Source of the DNA: Polyangiaceae bacterium
GTDB taxonomy: Bacteria > Myxococcota_A > Polyangia > Polyangiales > Polyangiaceae
Length of the DNA stretch: 35,056 nucleotides
Assembly (NCBI GenBank): GCA_016933275.1
Contig: JAFGBI010000362.1
Span: 1-35,056 of the forward strand
Direction of reading: 5' to 3'
Below, in pieces: positions 6,968 to 15,399 of this stretch; within the stretch, counting starts at the first letter, position 1; each line of letters begins with the position of its first letter. A model generated the notes under the pieces. It had not been told where the DNA came from, did no database searches, and was given only the letters and a program-made list of their open reading frames with translations. The translations under genes were made by a program, and so were the position numbers.

Positions 6968-8809
6968 TCACTCCGCTGTGCCGTGTTCCTCGTGGGCGCC
7001 ATGCTGCACGCTCTGGTGTCCGGCGATGCGCTCGGCACCCGCGACGGCGGCGTTGAAGTCGAATCGCCTCTGCTCGCCCCGCTGAGGCGCCCGTAGGCGA
7101 GCCTCATATTCGGGGCGGAAGTGCTTGATCGTCGTCAGCACGGGATTCGCGCTCGTCTGGCCGAGCCCGCACCGACTGGCAAGCTTCATGATCGCGCCAA
7201 GCTCCTCCAGATACGCCAAGTCGGAGGGTTCCCCGCGGCCGGCGATGATGGTGTCGAGACGTTCCTTCAAGAGCTCGTTGCCCACTCGGCAGGGCGTGCA
7301 GTAGCCGCAGCTCTCCTCACAGAAGAACTCCACGAAGCCACGGGCGATGCCGAGGATGTCGCGCGATCGATTGAAGACCATGATCGACCCACCGGTGGCG
7401 AGGTCGTCATAGCAGATGGTGCGCTCGAAGCTCGCCGGGCCCACGAGCTGCCCGCTGGGTCCACCGACCTGGACCGCCCCCGCGTCCTCGGCGCCGACGA
7501 GCTTGAGCAAGGCTGCGAGCGTGATCCCGAACTCGAGCTCGTACACGCCCGGCCGCTTGCAGTCGCCCGAGACGCTCAGGACCTTGGTTCCGCTCGTCCC
7601 CTTGGAGCCAAGCTGGGCAAACCACCCAGCTCCCTGCTCGAGCACCCGTGCCACGCAGCAGAACGTTTCGACGTTGTTCACCACCGAGGGACGCCCGAGG
7701 TACCCCTTCTGAGCAGGGAACGGCGGCCGGTTCTTGGGATCGCCTCGCTTGCCTTCGCACGAGCTGATAAGAGCGGTTTCCTCGCCGCAGACGTAGGCAC
7801 CGCCGCCCATTTGGATGCGGATGTCGAAATCGAACCCCGCCTTGCCACCGATGCCCTTGCCCAAGAGGCCAGCGGCGCGGCGCTCATCGAGGATGCTCTC
7901 CAAGAGCGCCCGAAGATAGAGGTACTCTGCGCGGAGGTAGAGGATCCCGAGATCGGCTCCGATCGCGTAGCCGGCGATCGTCATGCCCTCGAACATGAGA
8001 CTGGCCCGCTCCGTCAGGATCACGCGGTCCTTGAACGTCCCCGGTTCGCCTTCATCGGCGTTGCAGATCACGACCTTCCGGTCACCAGGTGCTGCCCGCG
8101 CGAAATCCCACTTCATGCCGGTCGGGAAGCCGGCGCCCCCTCGGCCGCGGATTCGCGAGGTTTTGACGTCACGAATCACCTCCTGCGGGGTCATCGACAA
8201 CGCCTTCCGTAGCGCCGACCCCATGGCAAACTCCGCGAAGACCACCGGCCCGGTCTGGTGGATGTTGTTGTGCACCATCGACTGCACGAGTTCGTGCGCG
8301 TTGTTCCCGTCGCCGAGCTTGGTCACCAGGCGATGCGGATCGCCGCTGGCCTTGAGCTGGAGCGCGATGTGGCGGGCCTTGGACGGATCCAGGTCGACCA
8401 GCACATGGCTGTTGATCAGCGCGGCCGGCGCCTGGTCGCTCATGCCGACGCACGGCGTCGTCATCAGCGTGATCCGGCCGTCCGGCGTGGTTTCCCCAAC
8501 CCGGATCCCCAGCGCGTCCGCGAACGCATCCAACACCGCGTCGGCCCCCTCGAGGCGATCGATCACATCGTTGCAGACGCGGATGACGATCTTGCCTTGG
8601 GGCTCCGCCGAGAGAAAGGCATAAAACGAGACCACGCTCTCGACCTCGACTCGCTGGCAACCGAGCTCGCTCGCGATGAGGTCCATAGCGGTTGGCGACA
8701 CCTGGCCGAGCTTCCTTTGAACCTGATTGACGATGTCCATCAGTCGGGTGGGATCACGGTCGGCGGCCGTGCAGGCCTCCTTGACCACCGTACTCAGAGC
8801 CTCGCTCAT
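6968..8809 (-). CDS. hoxF: NAD-reducing hydrogenase diaphorase flavoprotein (NuoE-NuoF fusion)
   Basis: HoxF binds FMN and NAD(H) and is the catalytic diaphorase subunit. Residues 1 to about 150 form a NuoE-like thioredoxin-fold domain and the rest a NuoF-like domain with RGRGGAGFPTG and NADEGEPGTFKDR (FMN/NADH binding) and ESCGYCTPCR plus a later RCGLG ([4Fe-4S] ligands). The fused form corresponds to Cupriavidus HoxF rather than to the separate HoxE and HoxF of cyanobacteria. The frame is open up to 8890, but ATG at 8809 has GAGG about eight bases upstream and starts MSEALSTVVKEA, giving 613 residues, close to the family's usual 600. The two expected NuoE cysteines that are missing are also missing in Cupriavidus HoxF as I recall it. 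It is the first gene of the operon. Confidence 0.95.
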   Translation of the reverse strand: MSEALSTVVKEACTAADRDPTRLMDIVNQVQRKLGQVSPTAMDLIASELGCQRVEVESVVSFYAFLSAEPQGKIVIRVCNDVIDRLEGADAVLDAFADALGIRVGETTPDGRITLMTTPCVGMSDQAPAALINSHVLVDLDPSKARHIALQLKASGDPHRLVTKLGDGNNAHELVQSMVHNNIHQTGPVVFAEFAMGSALRKALSMTPQEVIRDVKTSRIRGRGGAGFPTGMKWDFARAAPGDRKVVICNADEGEPGTFKDRVILTERASLMFEGMTIAGYAIGADLGILYLRAEYLYLRALLESILDERRAAGLLGKGIGGKAGFDFDIRIQMGGGAYVCGEETALISSCEGKRGDPKNRPPFPAQKGYLGRPSVVNNVETFCCVARVLEQGAGWFAQLGSKGTSGTKVLSVSGDCKRPGVYELEFGITLAALLKLVGAEDAGAVQVGGPSGQLVGPASFERTICYDDLATGGSIMVFNRSRDILGIARGFVEFFCEESCGYCTPCRVGNELLKERLDTIIAGRGEPSDLAYLEELGAIMKLASRCGLGQTSANPVLTTIKHFRPEYEARLRAPQRGEQRRFDFNAAVAGAERIAGHQSVQHGAHEEHGTAE

Positions 8810-9351
8810 GGATACCTCACCTTCGCCGTATTGGGATCGCGCTACCGGCACCCGTGGATGGGACACTACACACCAAAACGCTGCAATCACTGCGGACCAA
8901 CACCGCAGGCGACCTCCTGGTCAGCGCTGCAGCGGGAATCGTGGCCCAATTCCAGAGAACGGGAGGAATAGTCGTTCAGAACCCGGCGCCTGACAAGTGA
9001 AAACTGTAATGACATCGGGGCAAACGACTCCGGGGTTTCCCGCTCCGCGCCACCATTCCCCTGTCGACGGTGGCGAGGTGCTCGCTCGCTGGCGGGGCGG
9101 AGTTCGTGCTACTAATATGTAACAGAGTGACACGATATGTGGTCCTCACCTGCACTGACTGCTCCCTCGTATGACAAAAATGGATTTTCAAATGACAAGT
9201 GCGTAGCACGCTGTGAATTTGGTAACGCCAATCTGTCGTAACGAAACGGAACTATTGCGGTGGGCGGCGGCCTCGCGCCAGGGGTGGGGGCGGAGCGATG
9301 GCGCGGGGAAGGGGCGTATCATTGGAGCTGAAGATTGGATATTTCGCTCTG
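8810..9351. other. Intergenic region upstream of hoxFUYHW, no gene seen
   Basis: This 540-bp gap between the soluble histidine kinase and hoxF has no credible reading frame. About 9100-9250 is visibly richer in A+T than the rest of the window, which suits a promoter region for the hox operon. I could not identify a convincing -35/-10 or -24/-12 promoter. A pair of ATGACAA repeats is described separately. Confidence 0.5.
9171..9198. promoter_or_regulatory. Candidate operator: ATGACAA direct repeats 21 bp apart
   Basis: ATGACAA occurs at 9171-9177 and again at 9192-9198, start to start 21 bp, which is two helical turns. The pair sits in the AT-rich part of the hox upstream gap, about 360 bp before the hoxF start on the minus strand. 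The geometry suits a dimeric activator binding one face of the helix. No consensus is known to me and the match could be chance. Confidence 0.2.
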
Positions 9352-10671
9352 CTATATATCTGTGTTTCTGGCCGGGACCGCGGGTGGCGGCGGCTGAGGG
9401 ATGGTGCATTCGAATTCGGCCCACGCCCCGTGCTCCGAGCGAGCAACCACCCGGCCGCCGTGGAGCGTAGCGAGCCGCCACACCGTGTAGAGCCCCACGC
9501 CCGAGCCGGGCTCTTGCTGGAGTTCCGGGCTGGGGAGGCGCGAGAACTTGCGGAAGAGCCGGGATTGCTCGGCGGCGGGGAAGCCGGGACCCTCGTTCCA
9601 GACCGTGAGGCGAAGCTCCTGCTCGTCACGGCGAGCGGTGACGCGCGCCATTCCGTCTTCGCGGCCGTACTTCACCGCGTTCCCGAGCAGATTGACCAGA
9701 ATCACGCGGAGGAGCGCGGGGTCGACCTGGACTGGCCCGAGGTCGGCCGGCACCTGACGTTCTATGCGGACTCCCCGCCGAGCGGCCTCGGGCCGGACGA
9801 TGTCGAGCGCGATATCGAGGACGTCATGGTCGAGATCCACGTCGTCACGGGGTGCATAGCTGACGCCCCCGCCCTCGAGGCGGGCCAGCTCGAGGTAGTC
9901 CCGGACGAGTCCGAGGAGGTACTCCCCGCGGGTGACCATTCTCGTCGCAGCGTCGCGCTGGGCGTCGTTGGTTGGCCCGAGGTATCCGTCGCGCAAGAGT
10001 TGTGCGGTCGACACCATGGCAGCGACCGGGCTCTTGAGCTCGTGGGTTACGAAGGCGAGCATCTCGGAGTAGGCGAGGTTTGCCGCCCGGAGTTGCTCGA
10101 GGCGATACGTCTTCTCGATCGCTTGCGCGAGGCGCTCGGCCAGCGCGAGGTGGAACGCTGCGTGTCGCGGCGTGAAGGCGTGCGGCTCGCGGGCGCTCCG
10201 GAAGAGCACCCCCACCACCCGCGACTCCACGCGGAGTGGGCAGGTGAGCGAGGAGCGTACCCCCTCCGCCACGAGCATGCGTGTCGCCCGGCTCGCCGGA
10301 TGCTCCACGAGGTACCGTGCGAGATCGTCGATGATGCGGACTACCCCCGTCATCAGGACCCGCTCGAGGGAGCTGCCGCGGAGGTCTCCGGCGAACCCGC
10401 GGTCGAGCGCCAATGGCGCGTAGCGGGCGACCGTGTGATAGGACACGAGTCGTTGTCCCGCGTCCTCCGCGAAGGCCACGGAGAGCCGATCCCCCGGGCA
10501 AAGGGGGCTCGTGTGGTCGAAGAGAAAGTCCAGGATTTCCTCCGTCGACCGGCGCGCGGCGATGCGCGCGTTCACCGCGTCCAGTGCCCGTTGCTCGGTG
10601 AGGGTAGGATCGAACGTCGGCACCGCGTCGGAACCGAGGTAGTGGACGAGAGGGTCGGGTTTCGCTGTCAT
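9352..10671 (-). CDS. Soluble GAF-domain sensor histidine kinase
   Basis: This is a 439-residue cytoplasmic kinase with no membrane segment. A GAF-like sensor domain spans about residues 30-185 (TEEILDFLFDHTSPL .. PLRVESRVVGVLFRS). A HisKA domain follows with the phosphoacceptor H210 in FVTHELKSP, then HATPase_c with an N-box (LLGNAVKYG), NEGPGFP, a short F-box (LFRKFSRL) and GSGVGLYTV. The ATG at 10671 has GAGG seven bases upstream. It sits upstream of the hox operon on the same strand, and that operon ends with a lone receiver protein, so the two may form a hydrogenase-associated two-component pair. This is inference from position. What the GAF domain senses cannot be read from the sequence. 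Confidence 0.9.
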   Translation of the reverse strand: MTAKPDPLVHYLGSDAVPTFDPTLTEQRALDAVNARIAARRSTEEILDFLFDHTSPLCPGDRLSVAFAEDAGQRLVSYHTVARYAPLALDRGFAGDLRGSSLERVLMTGVVRIIDDLARYLVEHPASRATRMLVAEGVRSSLTCPLRVESRVVGVLFRSAREPHAFTPRHAAFHLALAERLAQAIEKTYRLEQLRAANLAYSEMLAFVTHELKSPVAAMVSTAQLLRDGYLGPTNDAQRDAATRMVTRGEYLLGLVRDYLELARLEGGGVSYAPRDDVDLDHDVLDIALDIVRPEAARRGVRIERQVPADLGPVQVDPALLRVILVNLLGNAVKYGREDGMARVTARRDEQELRLTVWNEGPGFPAAEQSRLFRKFSRLPSPELQQEPGSGVGLYTVWRLATLHGGRVVARSEHGAWAEFECTIPQPPPPAVPARNTDI

Positions 10672-10878
10672 CGATCGTCCTCGTGGTGAGCGCGGGGGGG
10701 CCGGGGATTGTAGCGCGACCCTCCGTCCCCAGCCCCCGCTTCGAGCGGCGAGCTTTCTCCGAGCTGCCGAGGGGCGGCGGGGCGCGGGATCATCCGCCCC
10801 TCGCCGCCTCTAGGGTTCGGCGTTCGCCCCCGTTCACCGAAGATCTGCTAGGTTCCCCGCGGCACGAGATCACACACC

Positions 10879-12237
10879 ATGAGCTTCCCCGAGACCTTCG
10901 TGTGGGGCGCCGCCGCGGCGTCGTATCAGATCGAGGGCGCCGTCGACATGGACGGCAAGGGAGTCAGCACATGGGACGTGTTCTGCCAGCGCCCCGGGGT
11001 GATCTGGCACGGGCACACCGGCGGAGTCGCTTGCGACCATTACCATCGATACGAAGAAGACGTCGCCTTGATGGCGGAGATGGGGCTTCGCGGGTATCGC
11101 CTGAGCGTCTCGTGGCCCCGTGTCATGCCCGAGGGAACCGGGAGGATCAACGACCGCGGCCTGGATTTCTACGAGCGCCTCGTCGACCGCTTGCTCGCGT
11201 CGGGCATCGAGCCCTGGATTACGCTTTTTCACTGGGATTTCCCCCAGGCCCTCTACGAGCGCGGCGGGTGGCTCAACCGCGACGTTGCGGACTGGTTCGC
11301 GGACTACGCCGCGGTCCTGGTGTCACGCCTCTCGGATCGCGTGCGGCATTGGATGACGCTGAACGAGCCGCAGGTGTTCATCGGGATGGGCCACCGCGAC
11401 GGGACCCACGCGCCCGGTATCAGGCTCACTCCCCGCGAACTCCTGCGCGCGGCGCACCACACGCTCCTTGCCCACGGCCAGGCCGTACGTGCGATTCGAG
11501 CGGCTGCGCGGCAGCCCTGCGCCGTTGGCTGCGCGCCGGTGGGGCAGGTGACGATCCCCGACGGCGAGTCACCCGCCGAGGTCGCGGAGGCGCGCCGCCT
11601 GACGTTCGAGATGCGCGAGCCGACGCTGTGGACCAACACCTGGTGGATGGATCCGATCTTCTTCGGCCGCTATCCCGAGGACGGGCTCGCCGCGTTCGGT
11701 CGCGATGTTCCAGAGGTGCGGGACGAGGACCTGCGGACCATTCAGCAGCCCCTCGATTTTTTCGGCATGAACTCCTACATGGGCTATCTCGCGTCCTCGA
11801 GACTACGCCACAAAGCCGCGGACGACGGGTGGCCGCCCGGGCATCCGCGGACCGCATGCAACTGGCCTGTCACCCCCGCCATCCTCTACTGGGGACCGCG
11901 GTTCTTCCACGAACGCTACGGGCTCCCCATCGTCATCACGGAGAACGGGGTCTCCTGCCGTGACTGGGTGTCCCTGGACGGGGCCGTCCACGACCCGATG
12001 CGGATCGATTTCATCGCGCGGCACCTGCGCTGCCTTCATCGGGCCGTCAGCGAGCAGATCCCGGTATGGGGCTACTTCTACTGGTCGATCATGGACAATT
12101 TCGAATGGGCCGAGGGATACAAGGAACGGTTCGGCCTCGTGCACGTCGACTCGCGCACCCTGGAGCGACGTCTCAAGGACTCCGGCCATTGGTACCGGCA
12201 GGTGATCGCGACTCACGGTCGGGTCGCGCTCGAGTAG
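10879..12237 (+). CDS. Family GH1 beta-glucosidase
   Basis: The 452-residue product has the usual length of bacterial GH1 enzymes, retaining (beta/alpha)8-barrel glycosidases that release glucose or similar sugars from the non-reducing end of beta-glucosides. The start FPETFVWGAAAASYQIEGA is the family's N-terminal signature. The acid/base Glu is E163 in TLNEP and the nucleophile is E355 in PIVITENG. The C-terminal aglycone-site signature GYFYWSIMDNFEWAEGY is present. There is no signal peptide, so it acts in the cytosol on imported oligosaccharides. The ATG at 10879 is fixed by the N-terminal signature; the ribosome-binding site is weak. No transporter or regulator is adjacent. Beta-glucosidase is the likeliest activity; beta-galactosidase or beta-mannosidase side activity cannot be excluded. 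Confidence 0.95.
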   Translation: MSFPETFVWGAAAASYQIEGAVDMDGKGVSTWDVFCQRPGVIWHGHTGGVACDHYHRYEEDVALMAEMGLRGYRLSVSWPRVMPEGTGRINDRGLDFYERLVDRLLASGIEPWITLFHWDFPQALYERGGWLNRDVADWFADYAAVLVSRLSDRVRHWMTLNEPQVFIGMGHRDGTHAPGIRLTPRELLRAAHHTLLAHGQAVRAIRAAARQPCAVGCAPVGQVTIPDGESPAEVAEARRLTFEMREPTLWTNTWWMDPIFFGRYPEDGLAAFGRDVPEVRDEDLRTIQQPLDFFGMNSYMGYLASSRLRHKAADDGWPPGHPRTACNWPVTPAILYWGPRFFHERYGLPIVITENGVSCRDWVSLDGAVHDPMRIDFIARHLRCLHRAVSEQIPVWGYFYWSIMDNFEWAEGYKERFGLVHVDSRTLERRLKDSGHWYRQVIATHGRVALE

Positions 12238-12449
12238 CGCCTCTACCTCTGCGTCCCTCCGCGTTCGGTATGGTGTCGCCGGTGCGAGGCCGTCGATGTG
12301 CGCGCCGGAACCACCTGATTGCGTATCGGTTCGGGATGTCGCCCGCATTCGCCGCCCATCTTCGCCCCAGAAATGCGAAAAACCGCCGCTGGCGACCCGG
12401 GGTCGGCTCGTCCCGCGCCTCTCCCTGAGCTACATTCGGACGCTCCACC

Positions 12450-13397
12450 ATGTTGCGTGCTGTCGGTGCCAAGGTTGCGCGAGGTGCTCTGCGCCTCTGG
12501 GGAAGAGATGTCGCGGAGTACTTCGAGGTGCGCCGTTTTGCGGGTCCGCGCGCCCACGTGTCCGTTCTCGATGGCGTTCGGATCGTTCACGTCACCGACT
12601 TGCACGTGGGGACCGTCACTCCCATCGAGGTGCACCAGGGGGCGGTGCGGGTGGCGAACTCGCTCGTGCCAGACCTGGTCGCGATCACGGGCGACTTCGT
12701 CTGTCACAGCCAGCTTCACCTCGCCGCGCTGTCCGAGACGATCCGCGCGTTCGCCGCCCCGGTCGTCTGCGTGCTCGGGAATCACGACCATTGGGCCGGT
12801 GCAGCCGAAGTGGAGCGAGCTCTGGTGCGTGGGGGCGCGGCGGTGTTGGCGAACGCGACGACGACGATAACCATTCGTCACCAGCGACTCCAGATCGTTG
12901 GTCTCGACGACGCCTATACCGGGCAGGCCGACCGCGATCGTGCCATCCGGGGGCTACGCCGTGATCTCCCGAGCATCGGGCTTTCGCACCTCGGCGAAGA
13001 GGCGGACGGCCTGTGGGCAGCCGGAGTCCCGCTCGTGCTGAGTGGCCACACGCACGCCGGGCAGGTGACGGTCGCCCGCCTGCATGAGCTGGTGCTCGGG
13101 CGCTTCGCCGGTCATCGGTACGTTCATGGACTCTACGGGTCGCGTGAGGTGGGTGGGTCTGGAGCGGTGTATGTAGGTGCTGGTGTGGGGGCAGCCGTGG
13201 TCCCGTTTCGCTTCGGTGAGCGGGCCCGGCGAGAGATCACCCTCTTCGAGCTCGGCCGTGCCCCTGGTGCTTTCGCCGAGTCCCACCCCGAGCAGTGCGC
13301 GTTCACGGGTCGGCCTCCTTCACCGGAACGGTGCTATCGGCGCGCGGCGACGGCGGTGCGGCGCGAGCAACGGCGCTTGCGCGCCGTTCGGTCCTGA
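12450..13397 (+). CDS. Metallophosphoesterase (YkuE/YaeI-like)
   Basis: This 315-residue calcineurin-like phosphoesterase carries the full dinuclear metal site: D50 and H52 (VTDLH), D82 (TGDFV), N111 and H112 (GNHDHW) and a C-terminal GHTHAGQ. The spacing and the start after a short N-terminal helix resemble the YkuE/YaeI branch, whose members act at or near the membrane. The substrate cannot be told from the sequence. The first 20 residues (MLRAVGAKVARGALRLWGRD) look like an amphipathic helix rather than a signal peptide. It lies 212 bp after the beta-glucosidase on the same strand, so co-transcription is uncertain. No clear ribosome-binding site supports the ATG. Confidence 0.85.
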   Translation: MLRAVGAKVARGALRLWGRDVAEYFEVRRFAGPRAHVSVLDGVRIVHVTDLHVGTVTPIEVHQGAVRVANSLVPDLVAITGDFVCHSQLHLAALSETIRAFAAPVVCVLGNHDHWAGAAEVERALVRGGAAVLANATTTITIRHQRLQIVGLDDAYTGQADRDRAIRGLRRDLPSIGLSHLGEEADGLWAAGVPLVLSGHTHAGQVTVARLHELVLGRFAGHRYVHGLYGSREVGGSGAVYVGAGVGAAVVPFRFGERARREITLFELGRAPGAFAESHPEQCAFTGRPPSPERCYRRAATAVRREQRRLRAVRS

Positions 13398-13779
13398 GTC
13401 TTCCCGAGGCCCCTCGGTGCGAACAGCCGTGATCGGCCTGGCGGGGGAGCGGACGAGGGCGATGGATCCACGAGCAGCGGAAAAAAGCACGTTGGCAGCG
13501 AGCAGCTCGGGGCTTTCGCGAGGGTGATCGCTCGATTCCGGCGCGAAAGGCGCGCCCCTTTGCCGAGGGGTTCGCCGGTGGGCCGTACCTCGCACATCCT
13601 GCTCCCGGTTCGAGCGCCGCGGTGTTCGGGCCGAGCGAGGTGAAAGAAAGGAAGGTCGCGTTTTGGGCGCCCATGGGTCCGTGACGATGAAGGGTGGCGC
13701 CTGCTACGCTCCCGCCCGCCCTGTGCATGACCTCGCCCGCCTTGAACGCCTGGCCGGGGTTTGTCAGACTGGATGAGAA
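13398..13779. other. Intergenic region, no gene seen
   Basis: This 382-bp gap lies between the metallophosphoesterase and the first Ser/Thr kinase. A short GC-rich hairpin (AAAGG..CCTTT around 13547-13562, without a T-tract) is the only structure noticed, and I do not call it a terminator. It probably contains the kinase promoter, but no promoter could be recognised. Confidence 0.4.
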
Positions 13780-15390
13780 GTGACCACCGTCTCGGACAAT
13801 GTGAACGTAGCGGGCGACGTCGGCGCTGGGCATGTGCTCGGGCGCTATGAGCTCCTGCTGCCGATCGCGTCCGGCGGGATGGCCATGGTGTGGGCGGCTC
13901 GGCTCAAGGGGACGCGAGGCTTCCAGAAGATCGTCGCCGTCAAGACGATGCTGCCGAAGCTCAGCGAGGACGATCAGTTCGAGCAGATGTTCCTCGACGA
14001 GGCCTCGCTTGCCTCGCAGATCCGCCACCCCTATGTGGTGGAGATCCTCGATCTCGGGGAGGAGGACGGGATCCTCTACCTCGTGATGGAGATGGTTGAC
14101 GGCGTTCCTCTCAACCAGTTGATGAAGGCAGCGAAGAAGGGGGGAGGGATCCCGCTGCCGATCGCGGTCCGCGTGGTGATCCAGGCGAGCGCGGGGCTAC
14201 ACGCGGCGCACGAGATTCGCGACCGCGATGGGAAGCTCGTCGGACTCGTCCATCGCGACGTATCGCCGCAGAACATCCTCGTTACCTACGACGGGGTCAC
14301 GAAGGTCGTCGACTTCGGCATCGCGAAGGCTACGGCGGTCGGAGGAGGAGCCACCGTTGCCGGGCAGATCAAGGGGAAGGTCGCCTACATGGCGCCCGAG
14401 CAGGTCAAGGGCGGAGCGATCGACCGTCGCGTCGATGTCTTCGCGCTCGGCATCGTGCTCTACGCACTCACCACCGGGAAGCACCCGCTCAGGCGCGAGT
14501 CGGAGGCAGCCACGATGTACTCGATCTGCTCGCCCGATCCCGTCGTCTCCCCGAGCAAGATCATCCAGGGCTATCCCCTGCCGCTCGAGAAGATCGTGCT
14601 CCAAGCGCTGTCAAAGGATCCCGCCAAGCGTTTCGCTACCGCCAACGAACTGTCCCGGGCTCTCGACGCATTGCCGTCGACCATGCGGGCGAGCACCGAC
14701 GAGGACGTGGGCACGTTCGTCAAATCGCTGTTCGGGGAGCGGCGCGACGAGCGCCGGATCGAGCTGCAACACGCGCTTGATCTCGCTGACCGCCAGGCAC
14801 TCGACGAGCAGAAGAACCTCCGGCTGGCCCTGCAGACGGGCACCCATTCCGGCCTCAGCGGGGTGACCCCATCCGGGGGCTCCGGGATCACCTCGAACCG
14901 GGGGGCCGCCGCGTCGGCGGACGACATCCGGCAGTCGCGGCCGACGGCGAACACCCTGGAGGTGTCAGCCGAGGAATTCTCGGCGGCGTTGAAGGACCGG
15001 AGGAAACTCGTGCTTGGCGCGGCGGCCGTCGGCGTCCTCCTGCTCGGTGGGGGGATCGCGGCCTTGGCTTCGAGCGGGACGAAGGGCGAGCATCACGTCG
15101 CCGGCGTCGGCTCGACCACCGCCAGCGCCGTCAGCCTCGCGGCCCCTGGGAGCGCCTCCTCGGCGGCGCTGGTCGATCCGGAGCCGCCAACCCCCGAACC
15201 GGGCTCCGAAGGGGACGTCACGACCGAGTCATCAACTGGCATTCTGACCGTCGGGCCCATCTCGCGCCTCCCGCCGACCGTCCCCGGCACGCAATCGACG
15301 AGCACCCGGCCCATCACCACGACGACCAGACCACCCGCCACCAGTACGGCCAAGCCCGATGGCTGGGACCGGAAGGACCCGGGCTTCTGA
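13780..15390 (+). CDS. Membrane-anchored Ser/Thr protein kinase 1
   Basis: A 536-residue Hanks-type kinase starting at GTG. The catalytic domain (about residues 22-290) has a glycine loop (SGGMAMVW), K55 (VAVK), catalytic D160 in HRDVSPQN, D178 in VDFGIAK and MAPEQ. HRDVSPQN in place of HRDLKPxN is common in myxobacterial kinases. After a juxtamembrane linker there is one hydrophobic segment (about 410-430, LVLGAAAVGVLLLGGGIAAL) and a roughly 105-residue Ser/Thr/Pro-rich tail outside the membrane with no recognisable domain. The gene is convergent with the PEGA-like protein at 15400, nine bases apart. The start has only a weak ribosome-binding site (GAGAA). The kinase substrate is unknown. 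Confidence 0.92.
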   Translation: MTTVSDNVNVAGDVGAGHVLGRYELLLPIASGGMAMVWAARLKGTRGFQKIVAVKTMLPKLSEDDQFEQMFLDEASLASQIRHPYVVEILDLGEEDGILYLVMEMVDGVPLNQLMKAAKKGGGIPLPIAVRVVIQASAGLHAAHEIRDRDGKLVGLVHRDVSPQNILVTYDGVTKVVDFGIAKATAVGGGATVAGQIKGKVAYMAPEQVKGGAIDRRVDVFALGIVLYALTTGKHPLRRESEAATMYSICSPDPVVSPSKIIQGYPLPLEKIVLQALSKDPAKRFATANELSRALDALPSTMRASTDEDVGTFVKSLFGERRDERRIELQHALDLADRQALDEQKNLRLALQTGTHSGLSGVTPSGGSGITSNRGAAASADDIRQSRPTANTLEVSAEEFSAALKDRRKLVLGAAAVGVLLLGGGIAALASSGTKGEHHVAGVGSTTASAVSLAAPGSASSAALVDPEPPTPEPGSEGDVTTESSTGILTVGPISRLPPTVPGTQSTSTRPITTTTRPPATSTAKPDGWDRKDPGF

Positions 15391-15399
15391 GGGAGCCGC

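Noticed and set aside
8446..8590. Two of four [2Fe-2S] cysteines missing in the NuoE-like part of HoxF (VCNDVID and PCVGMSD)
   Set aside because: As I recall it, the Cupriavidus HoxF sequence has the same losses, so this is a trait of this HoxF type and not a defect of this gene.
8866..8895. Sigma-54 promoter upstream of hoxF (TGG..TTGCA on the minus strand)
   Set aside because: The GG and GC elements are about two bases too far apart for a -24/-12 promoter.
13547..13562. Possible terminator hairpin after the metallophosphoesterase
   Set aside because: Short stem, no T-tract, and 150 bp after the stop codon.
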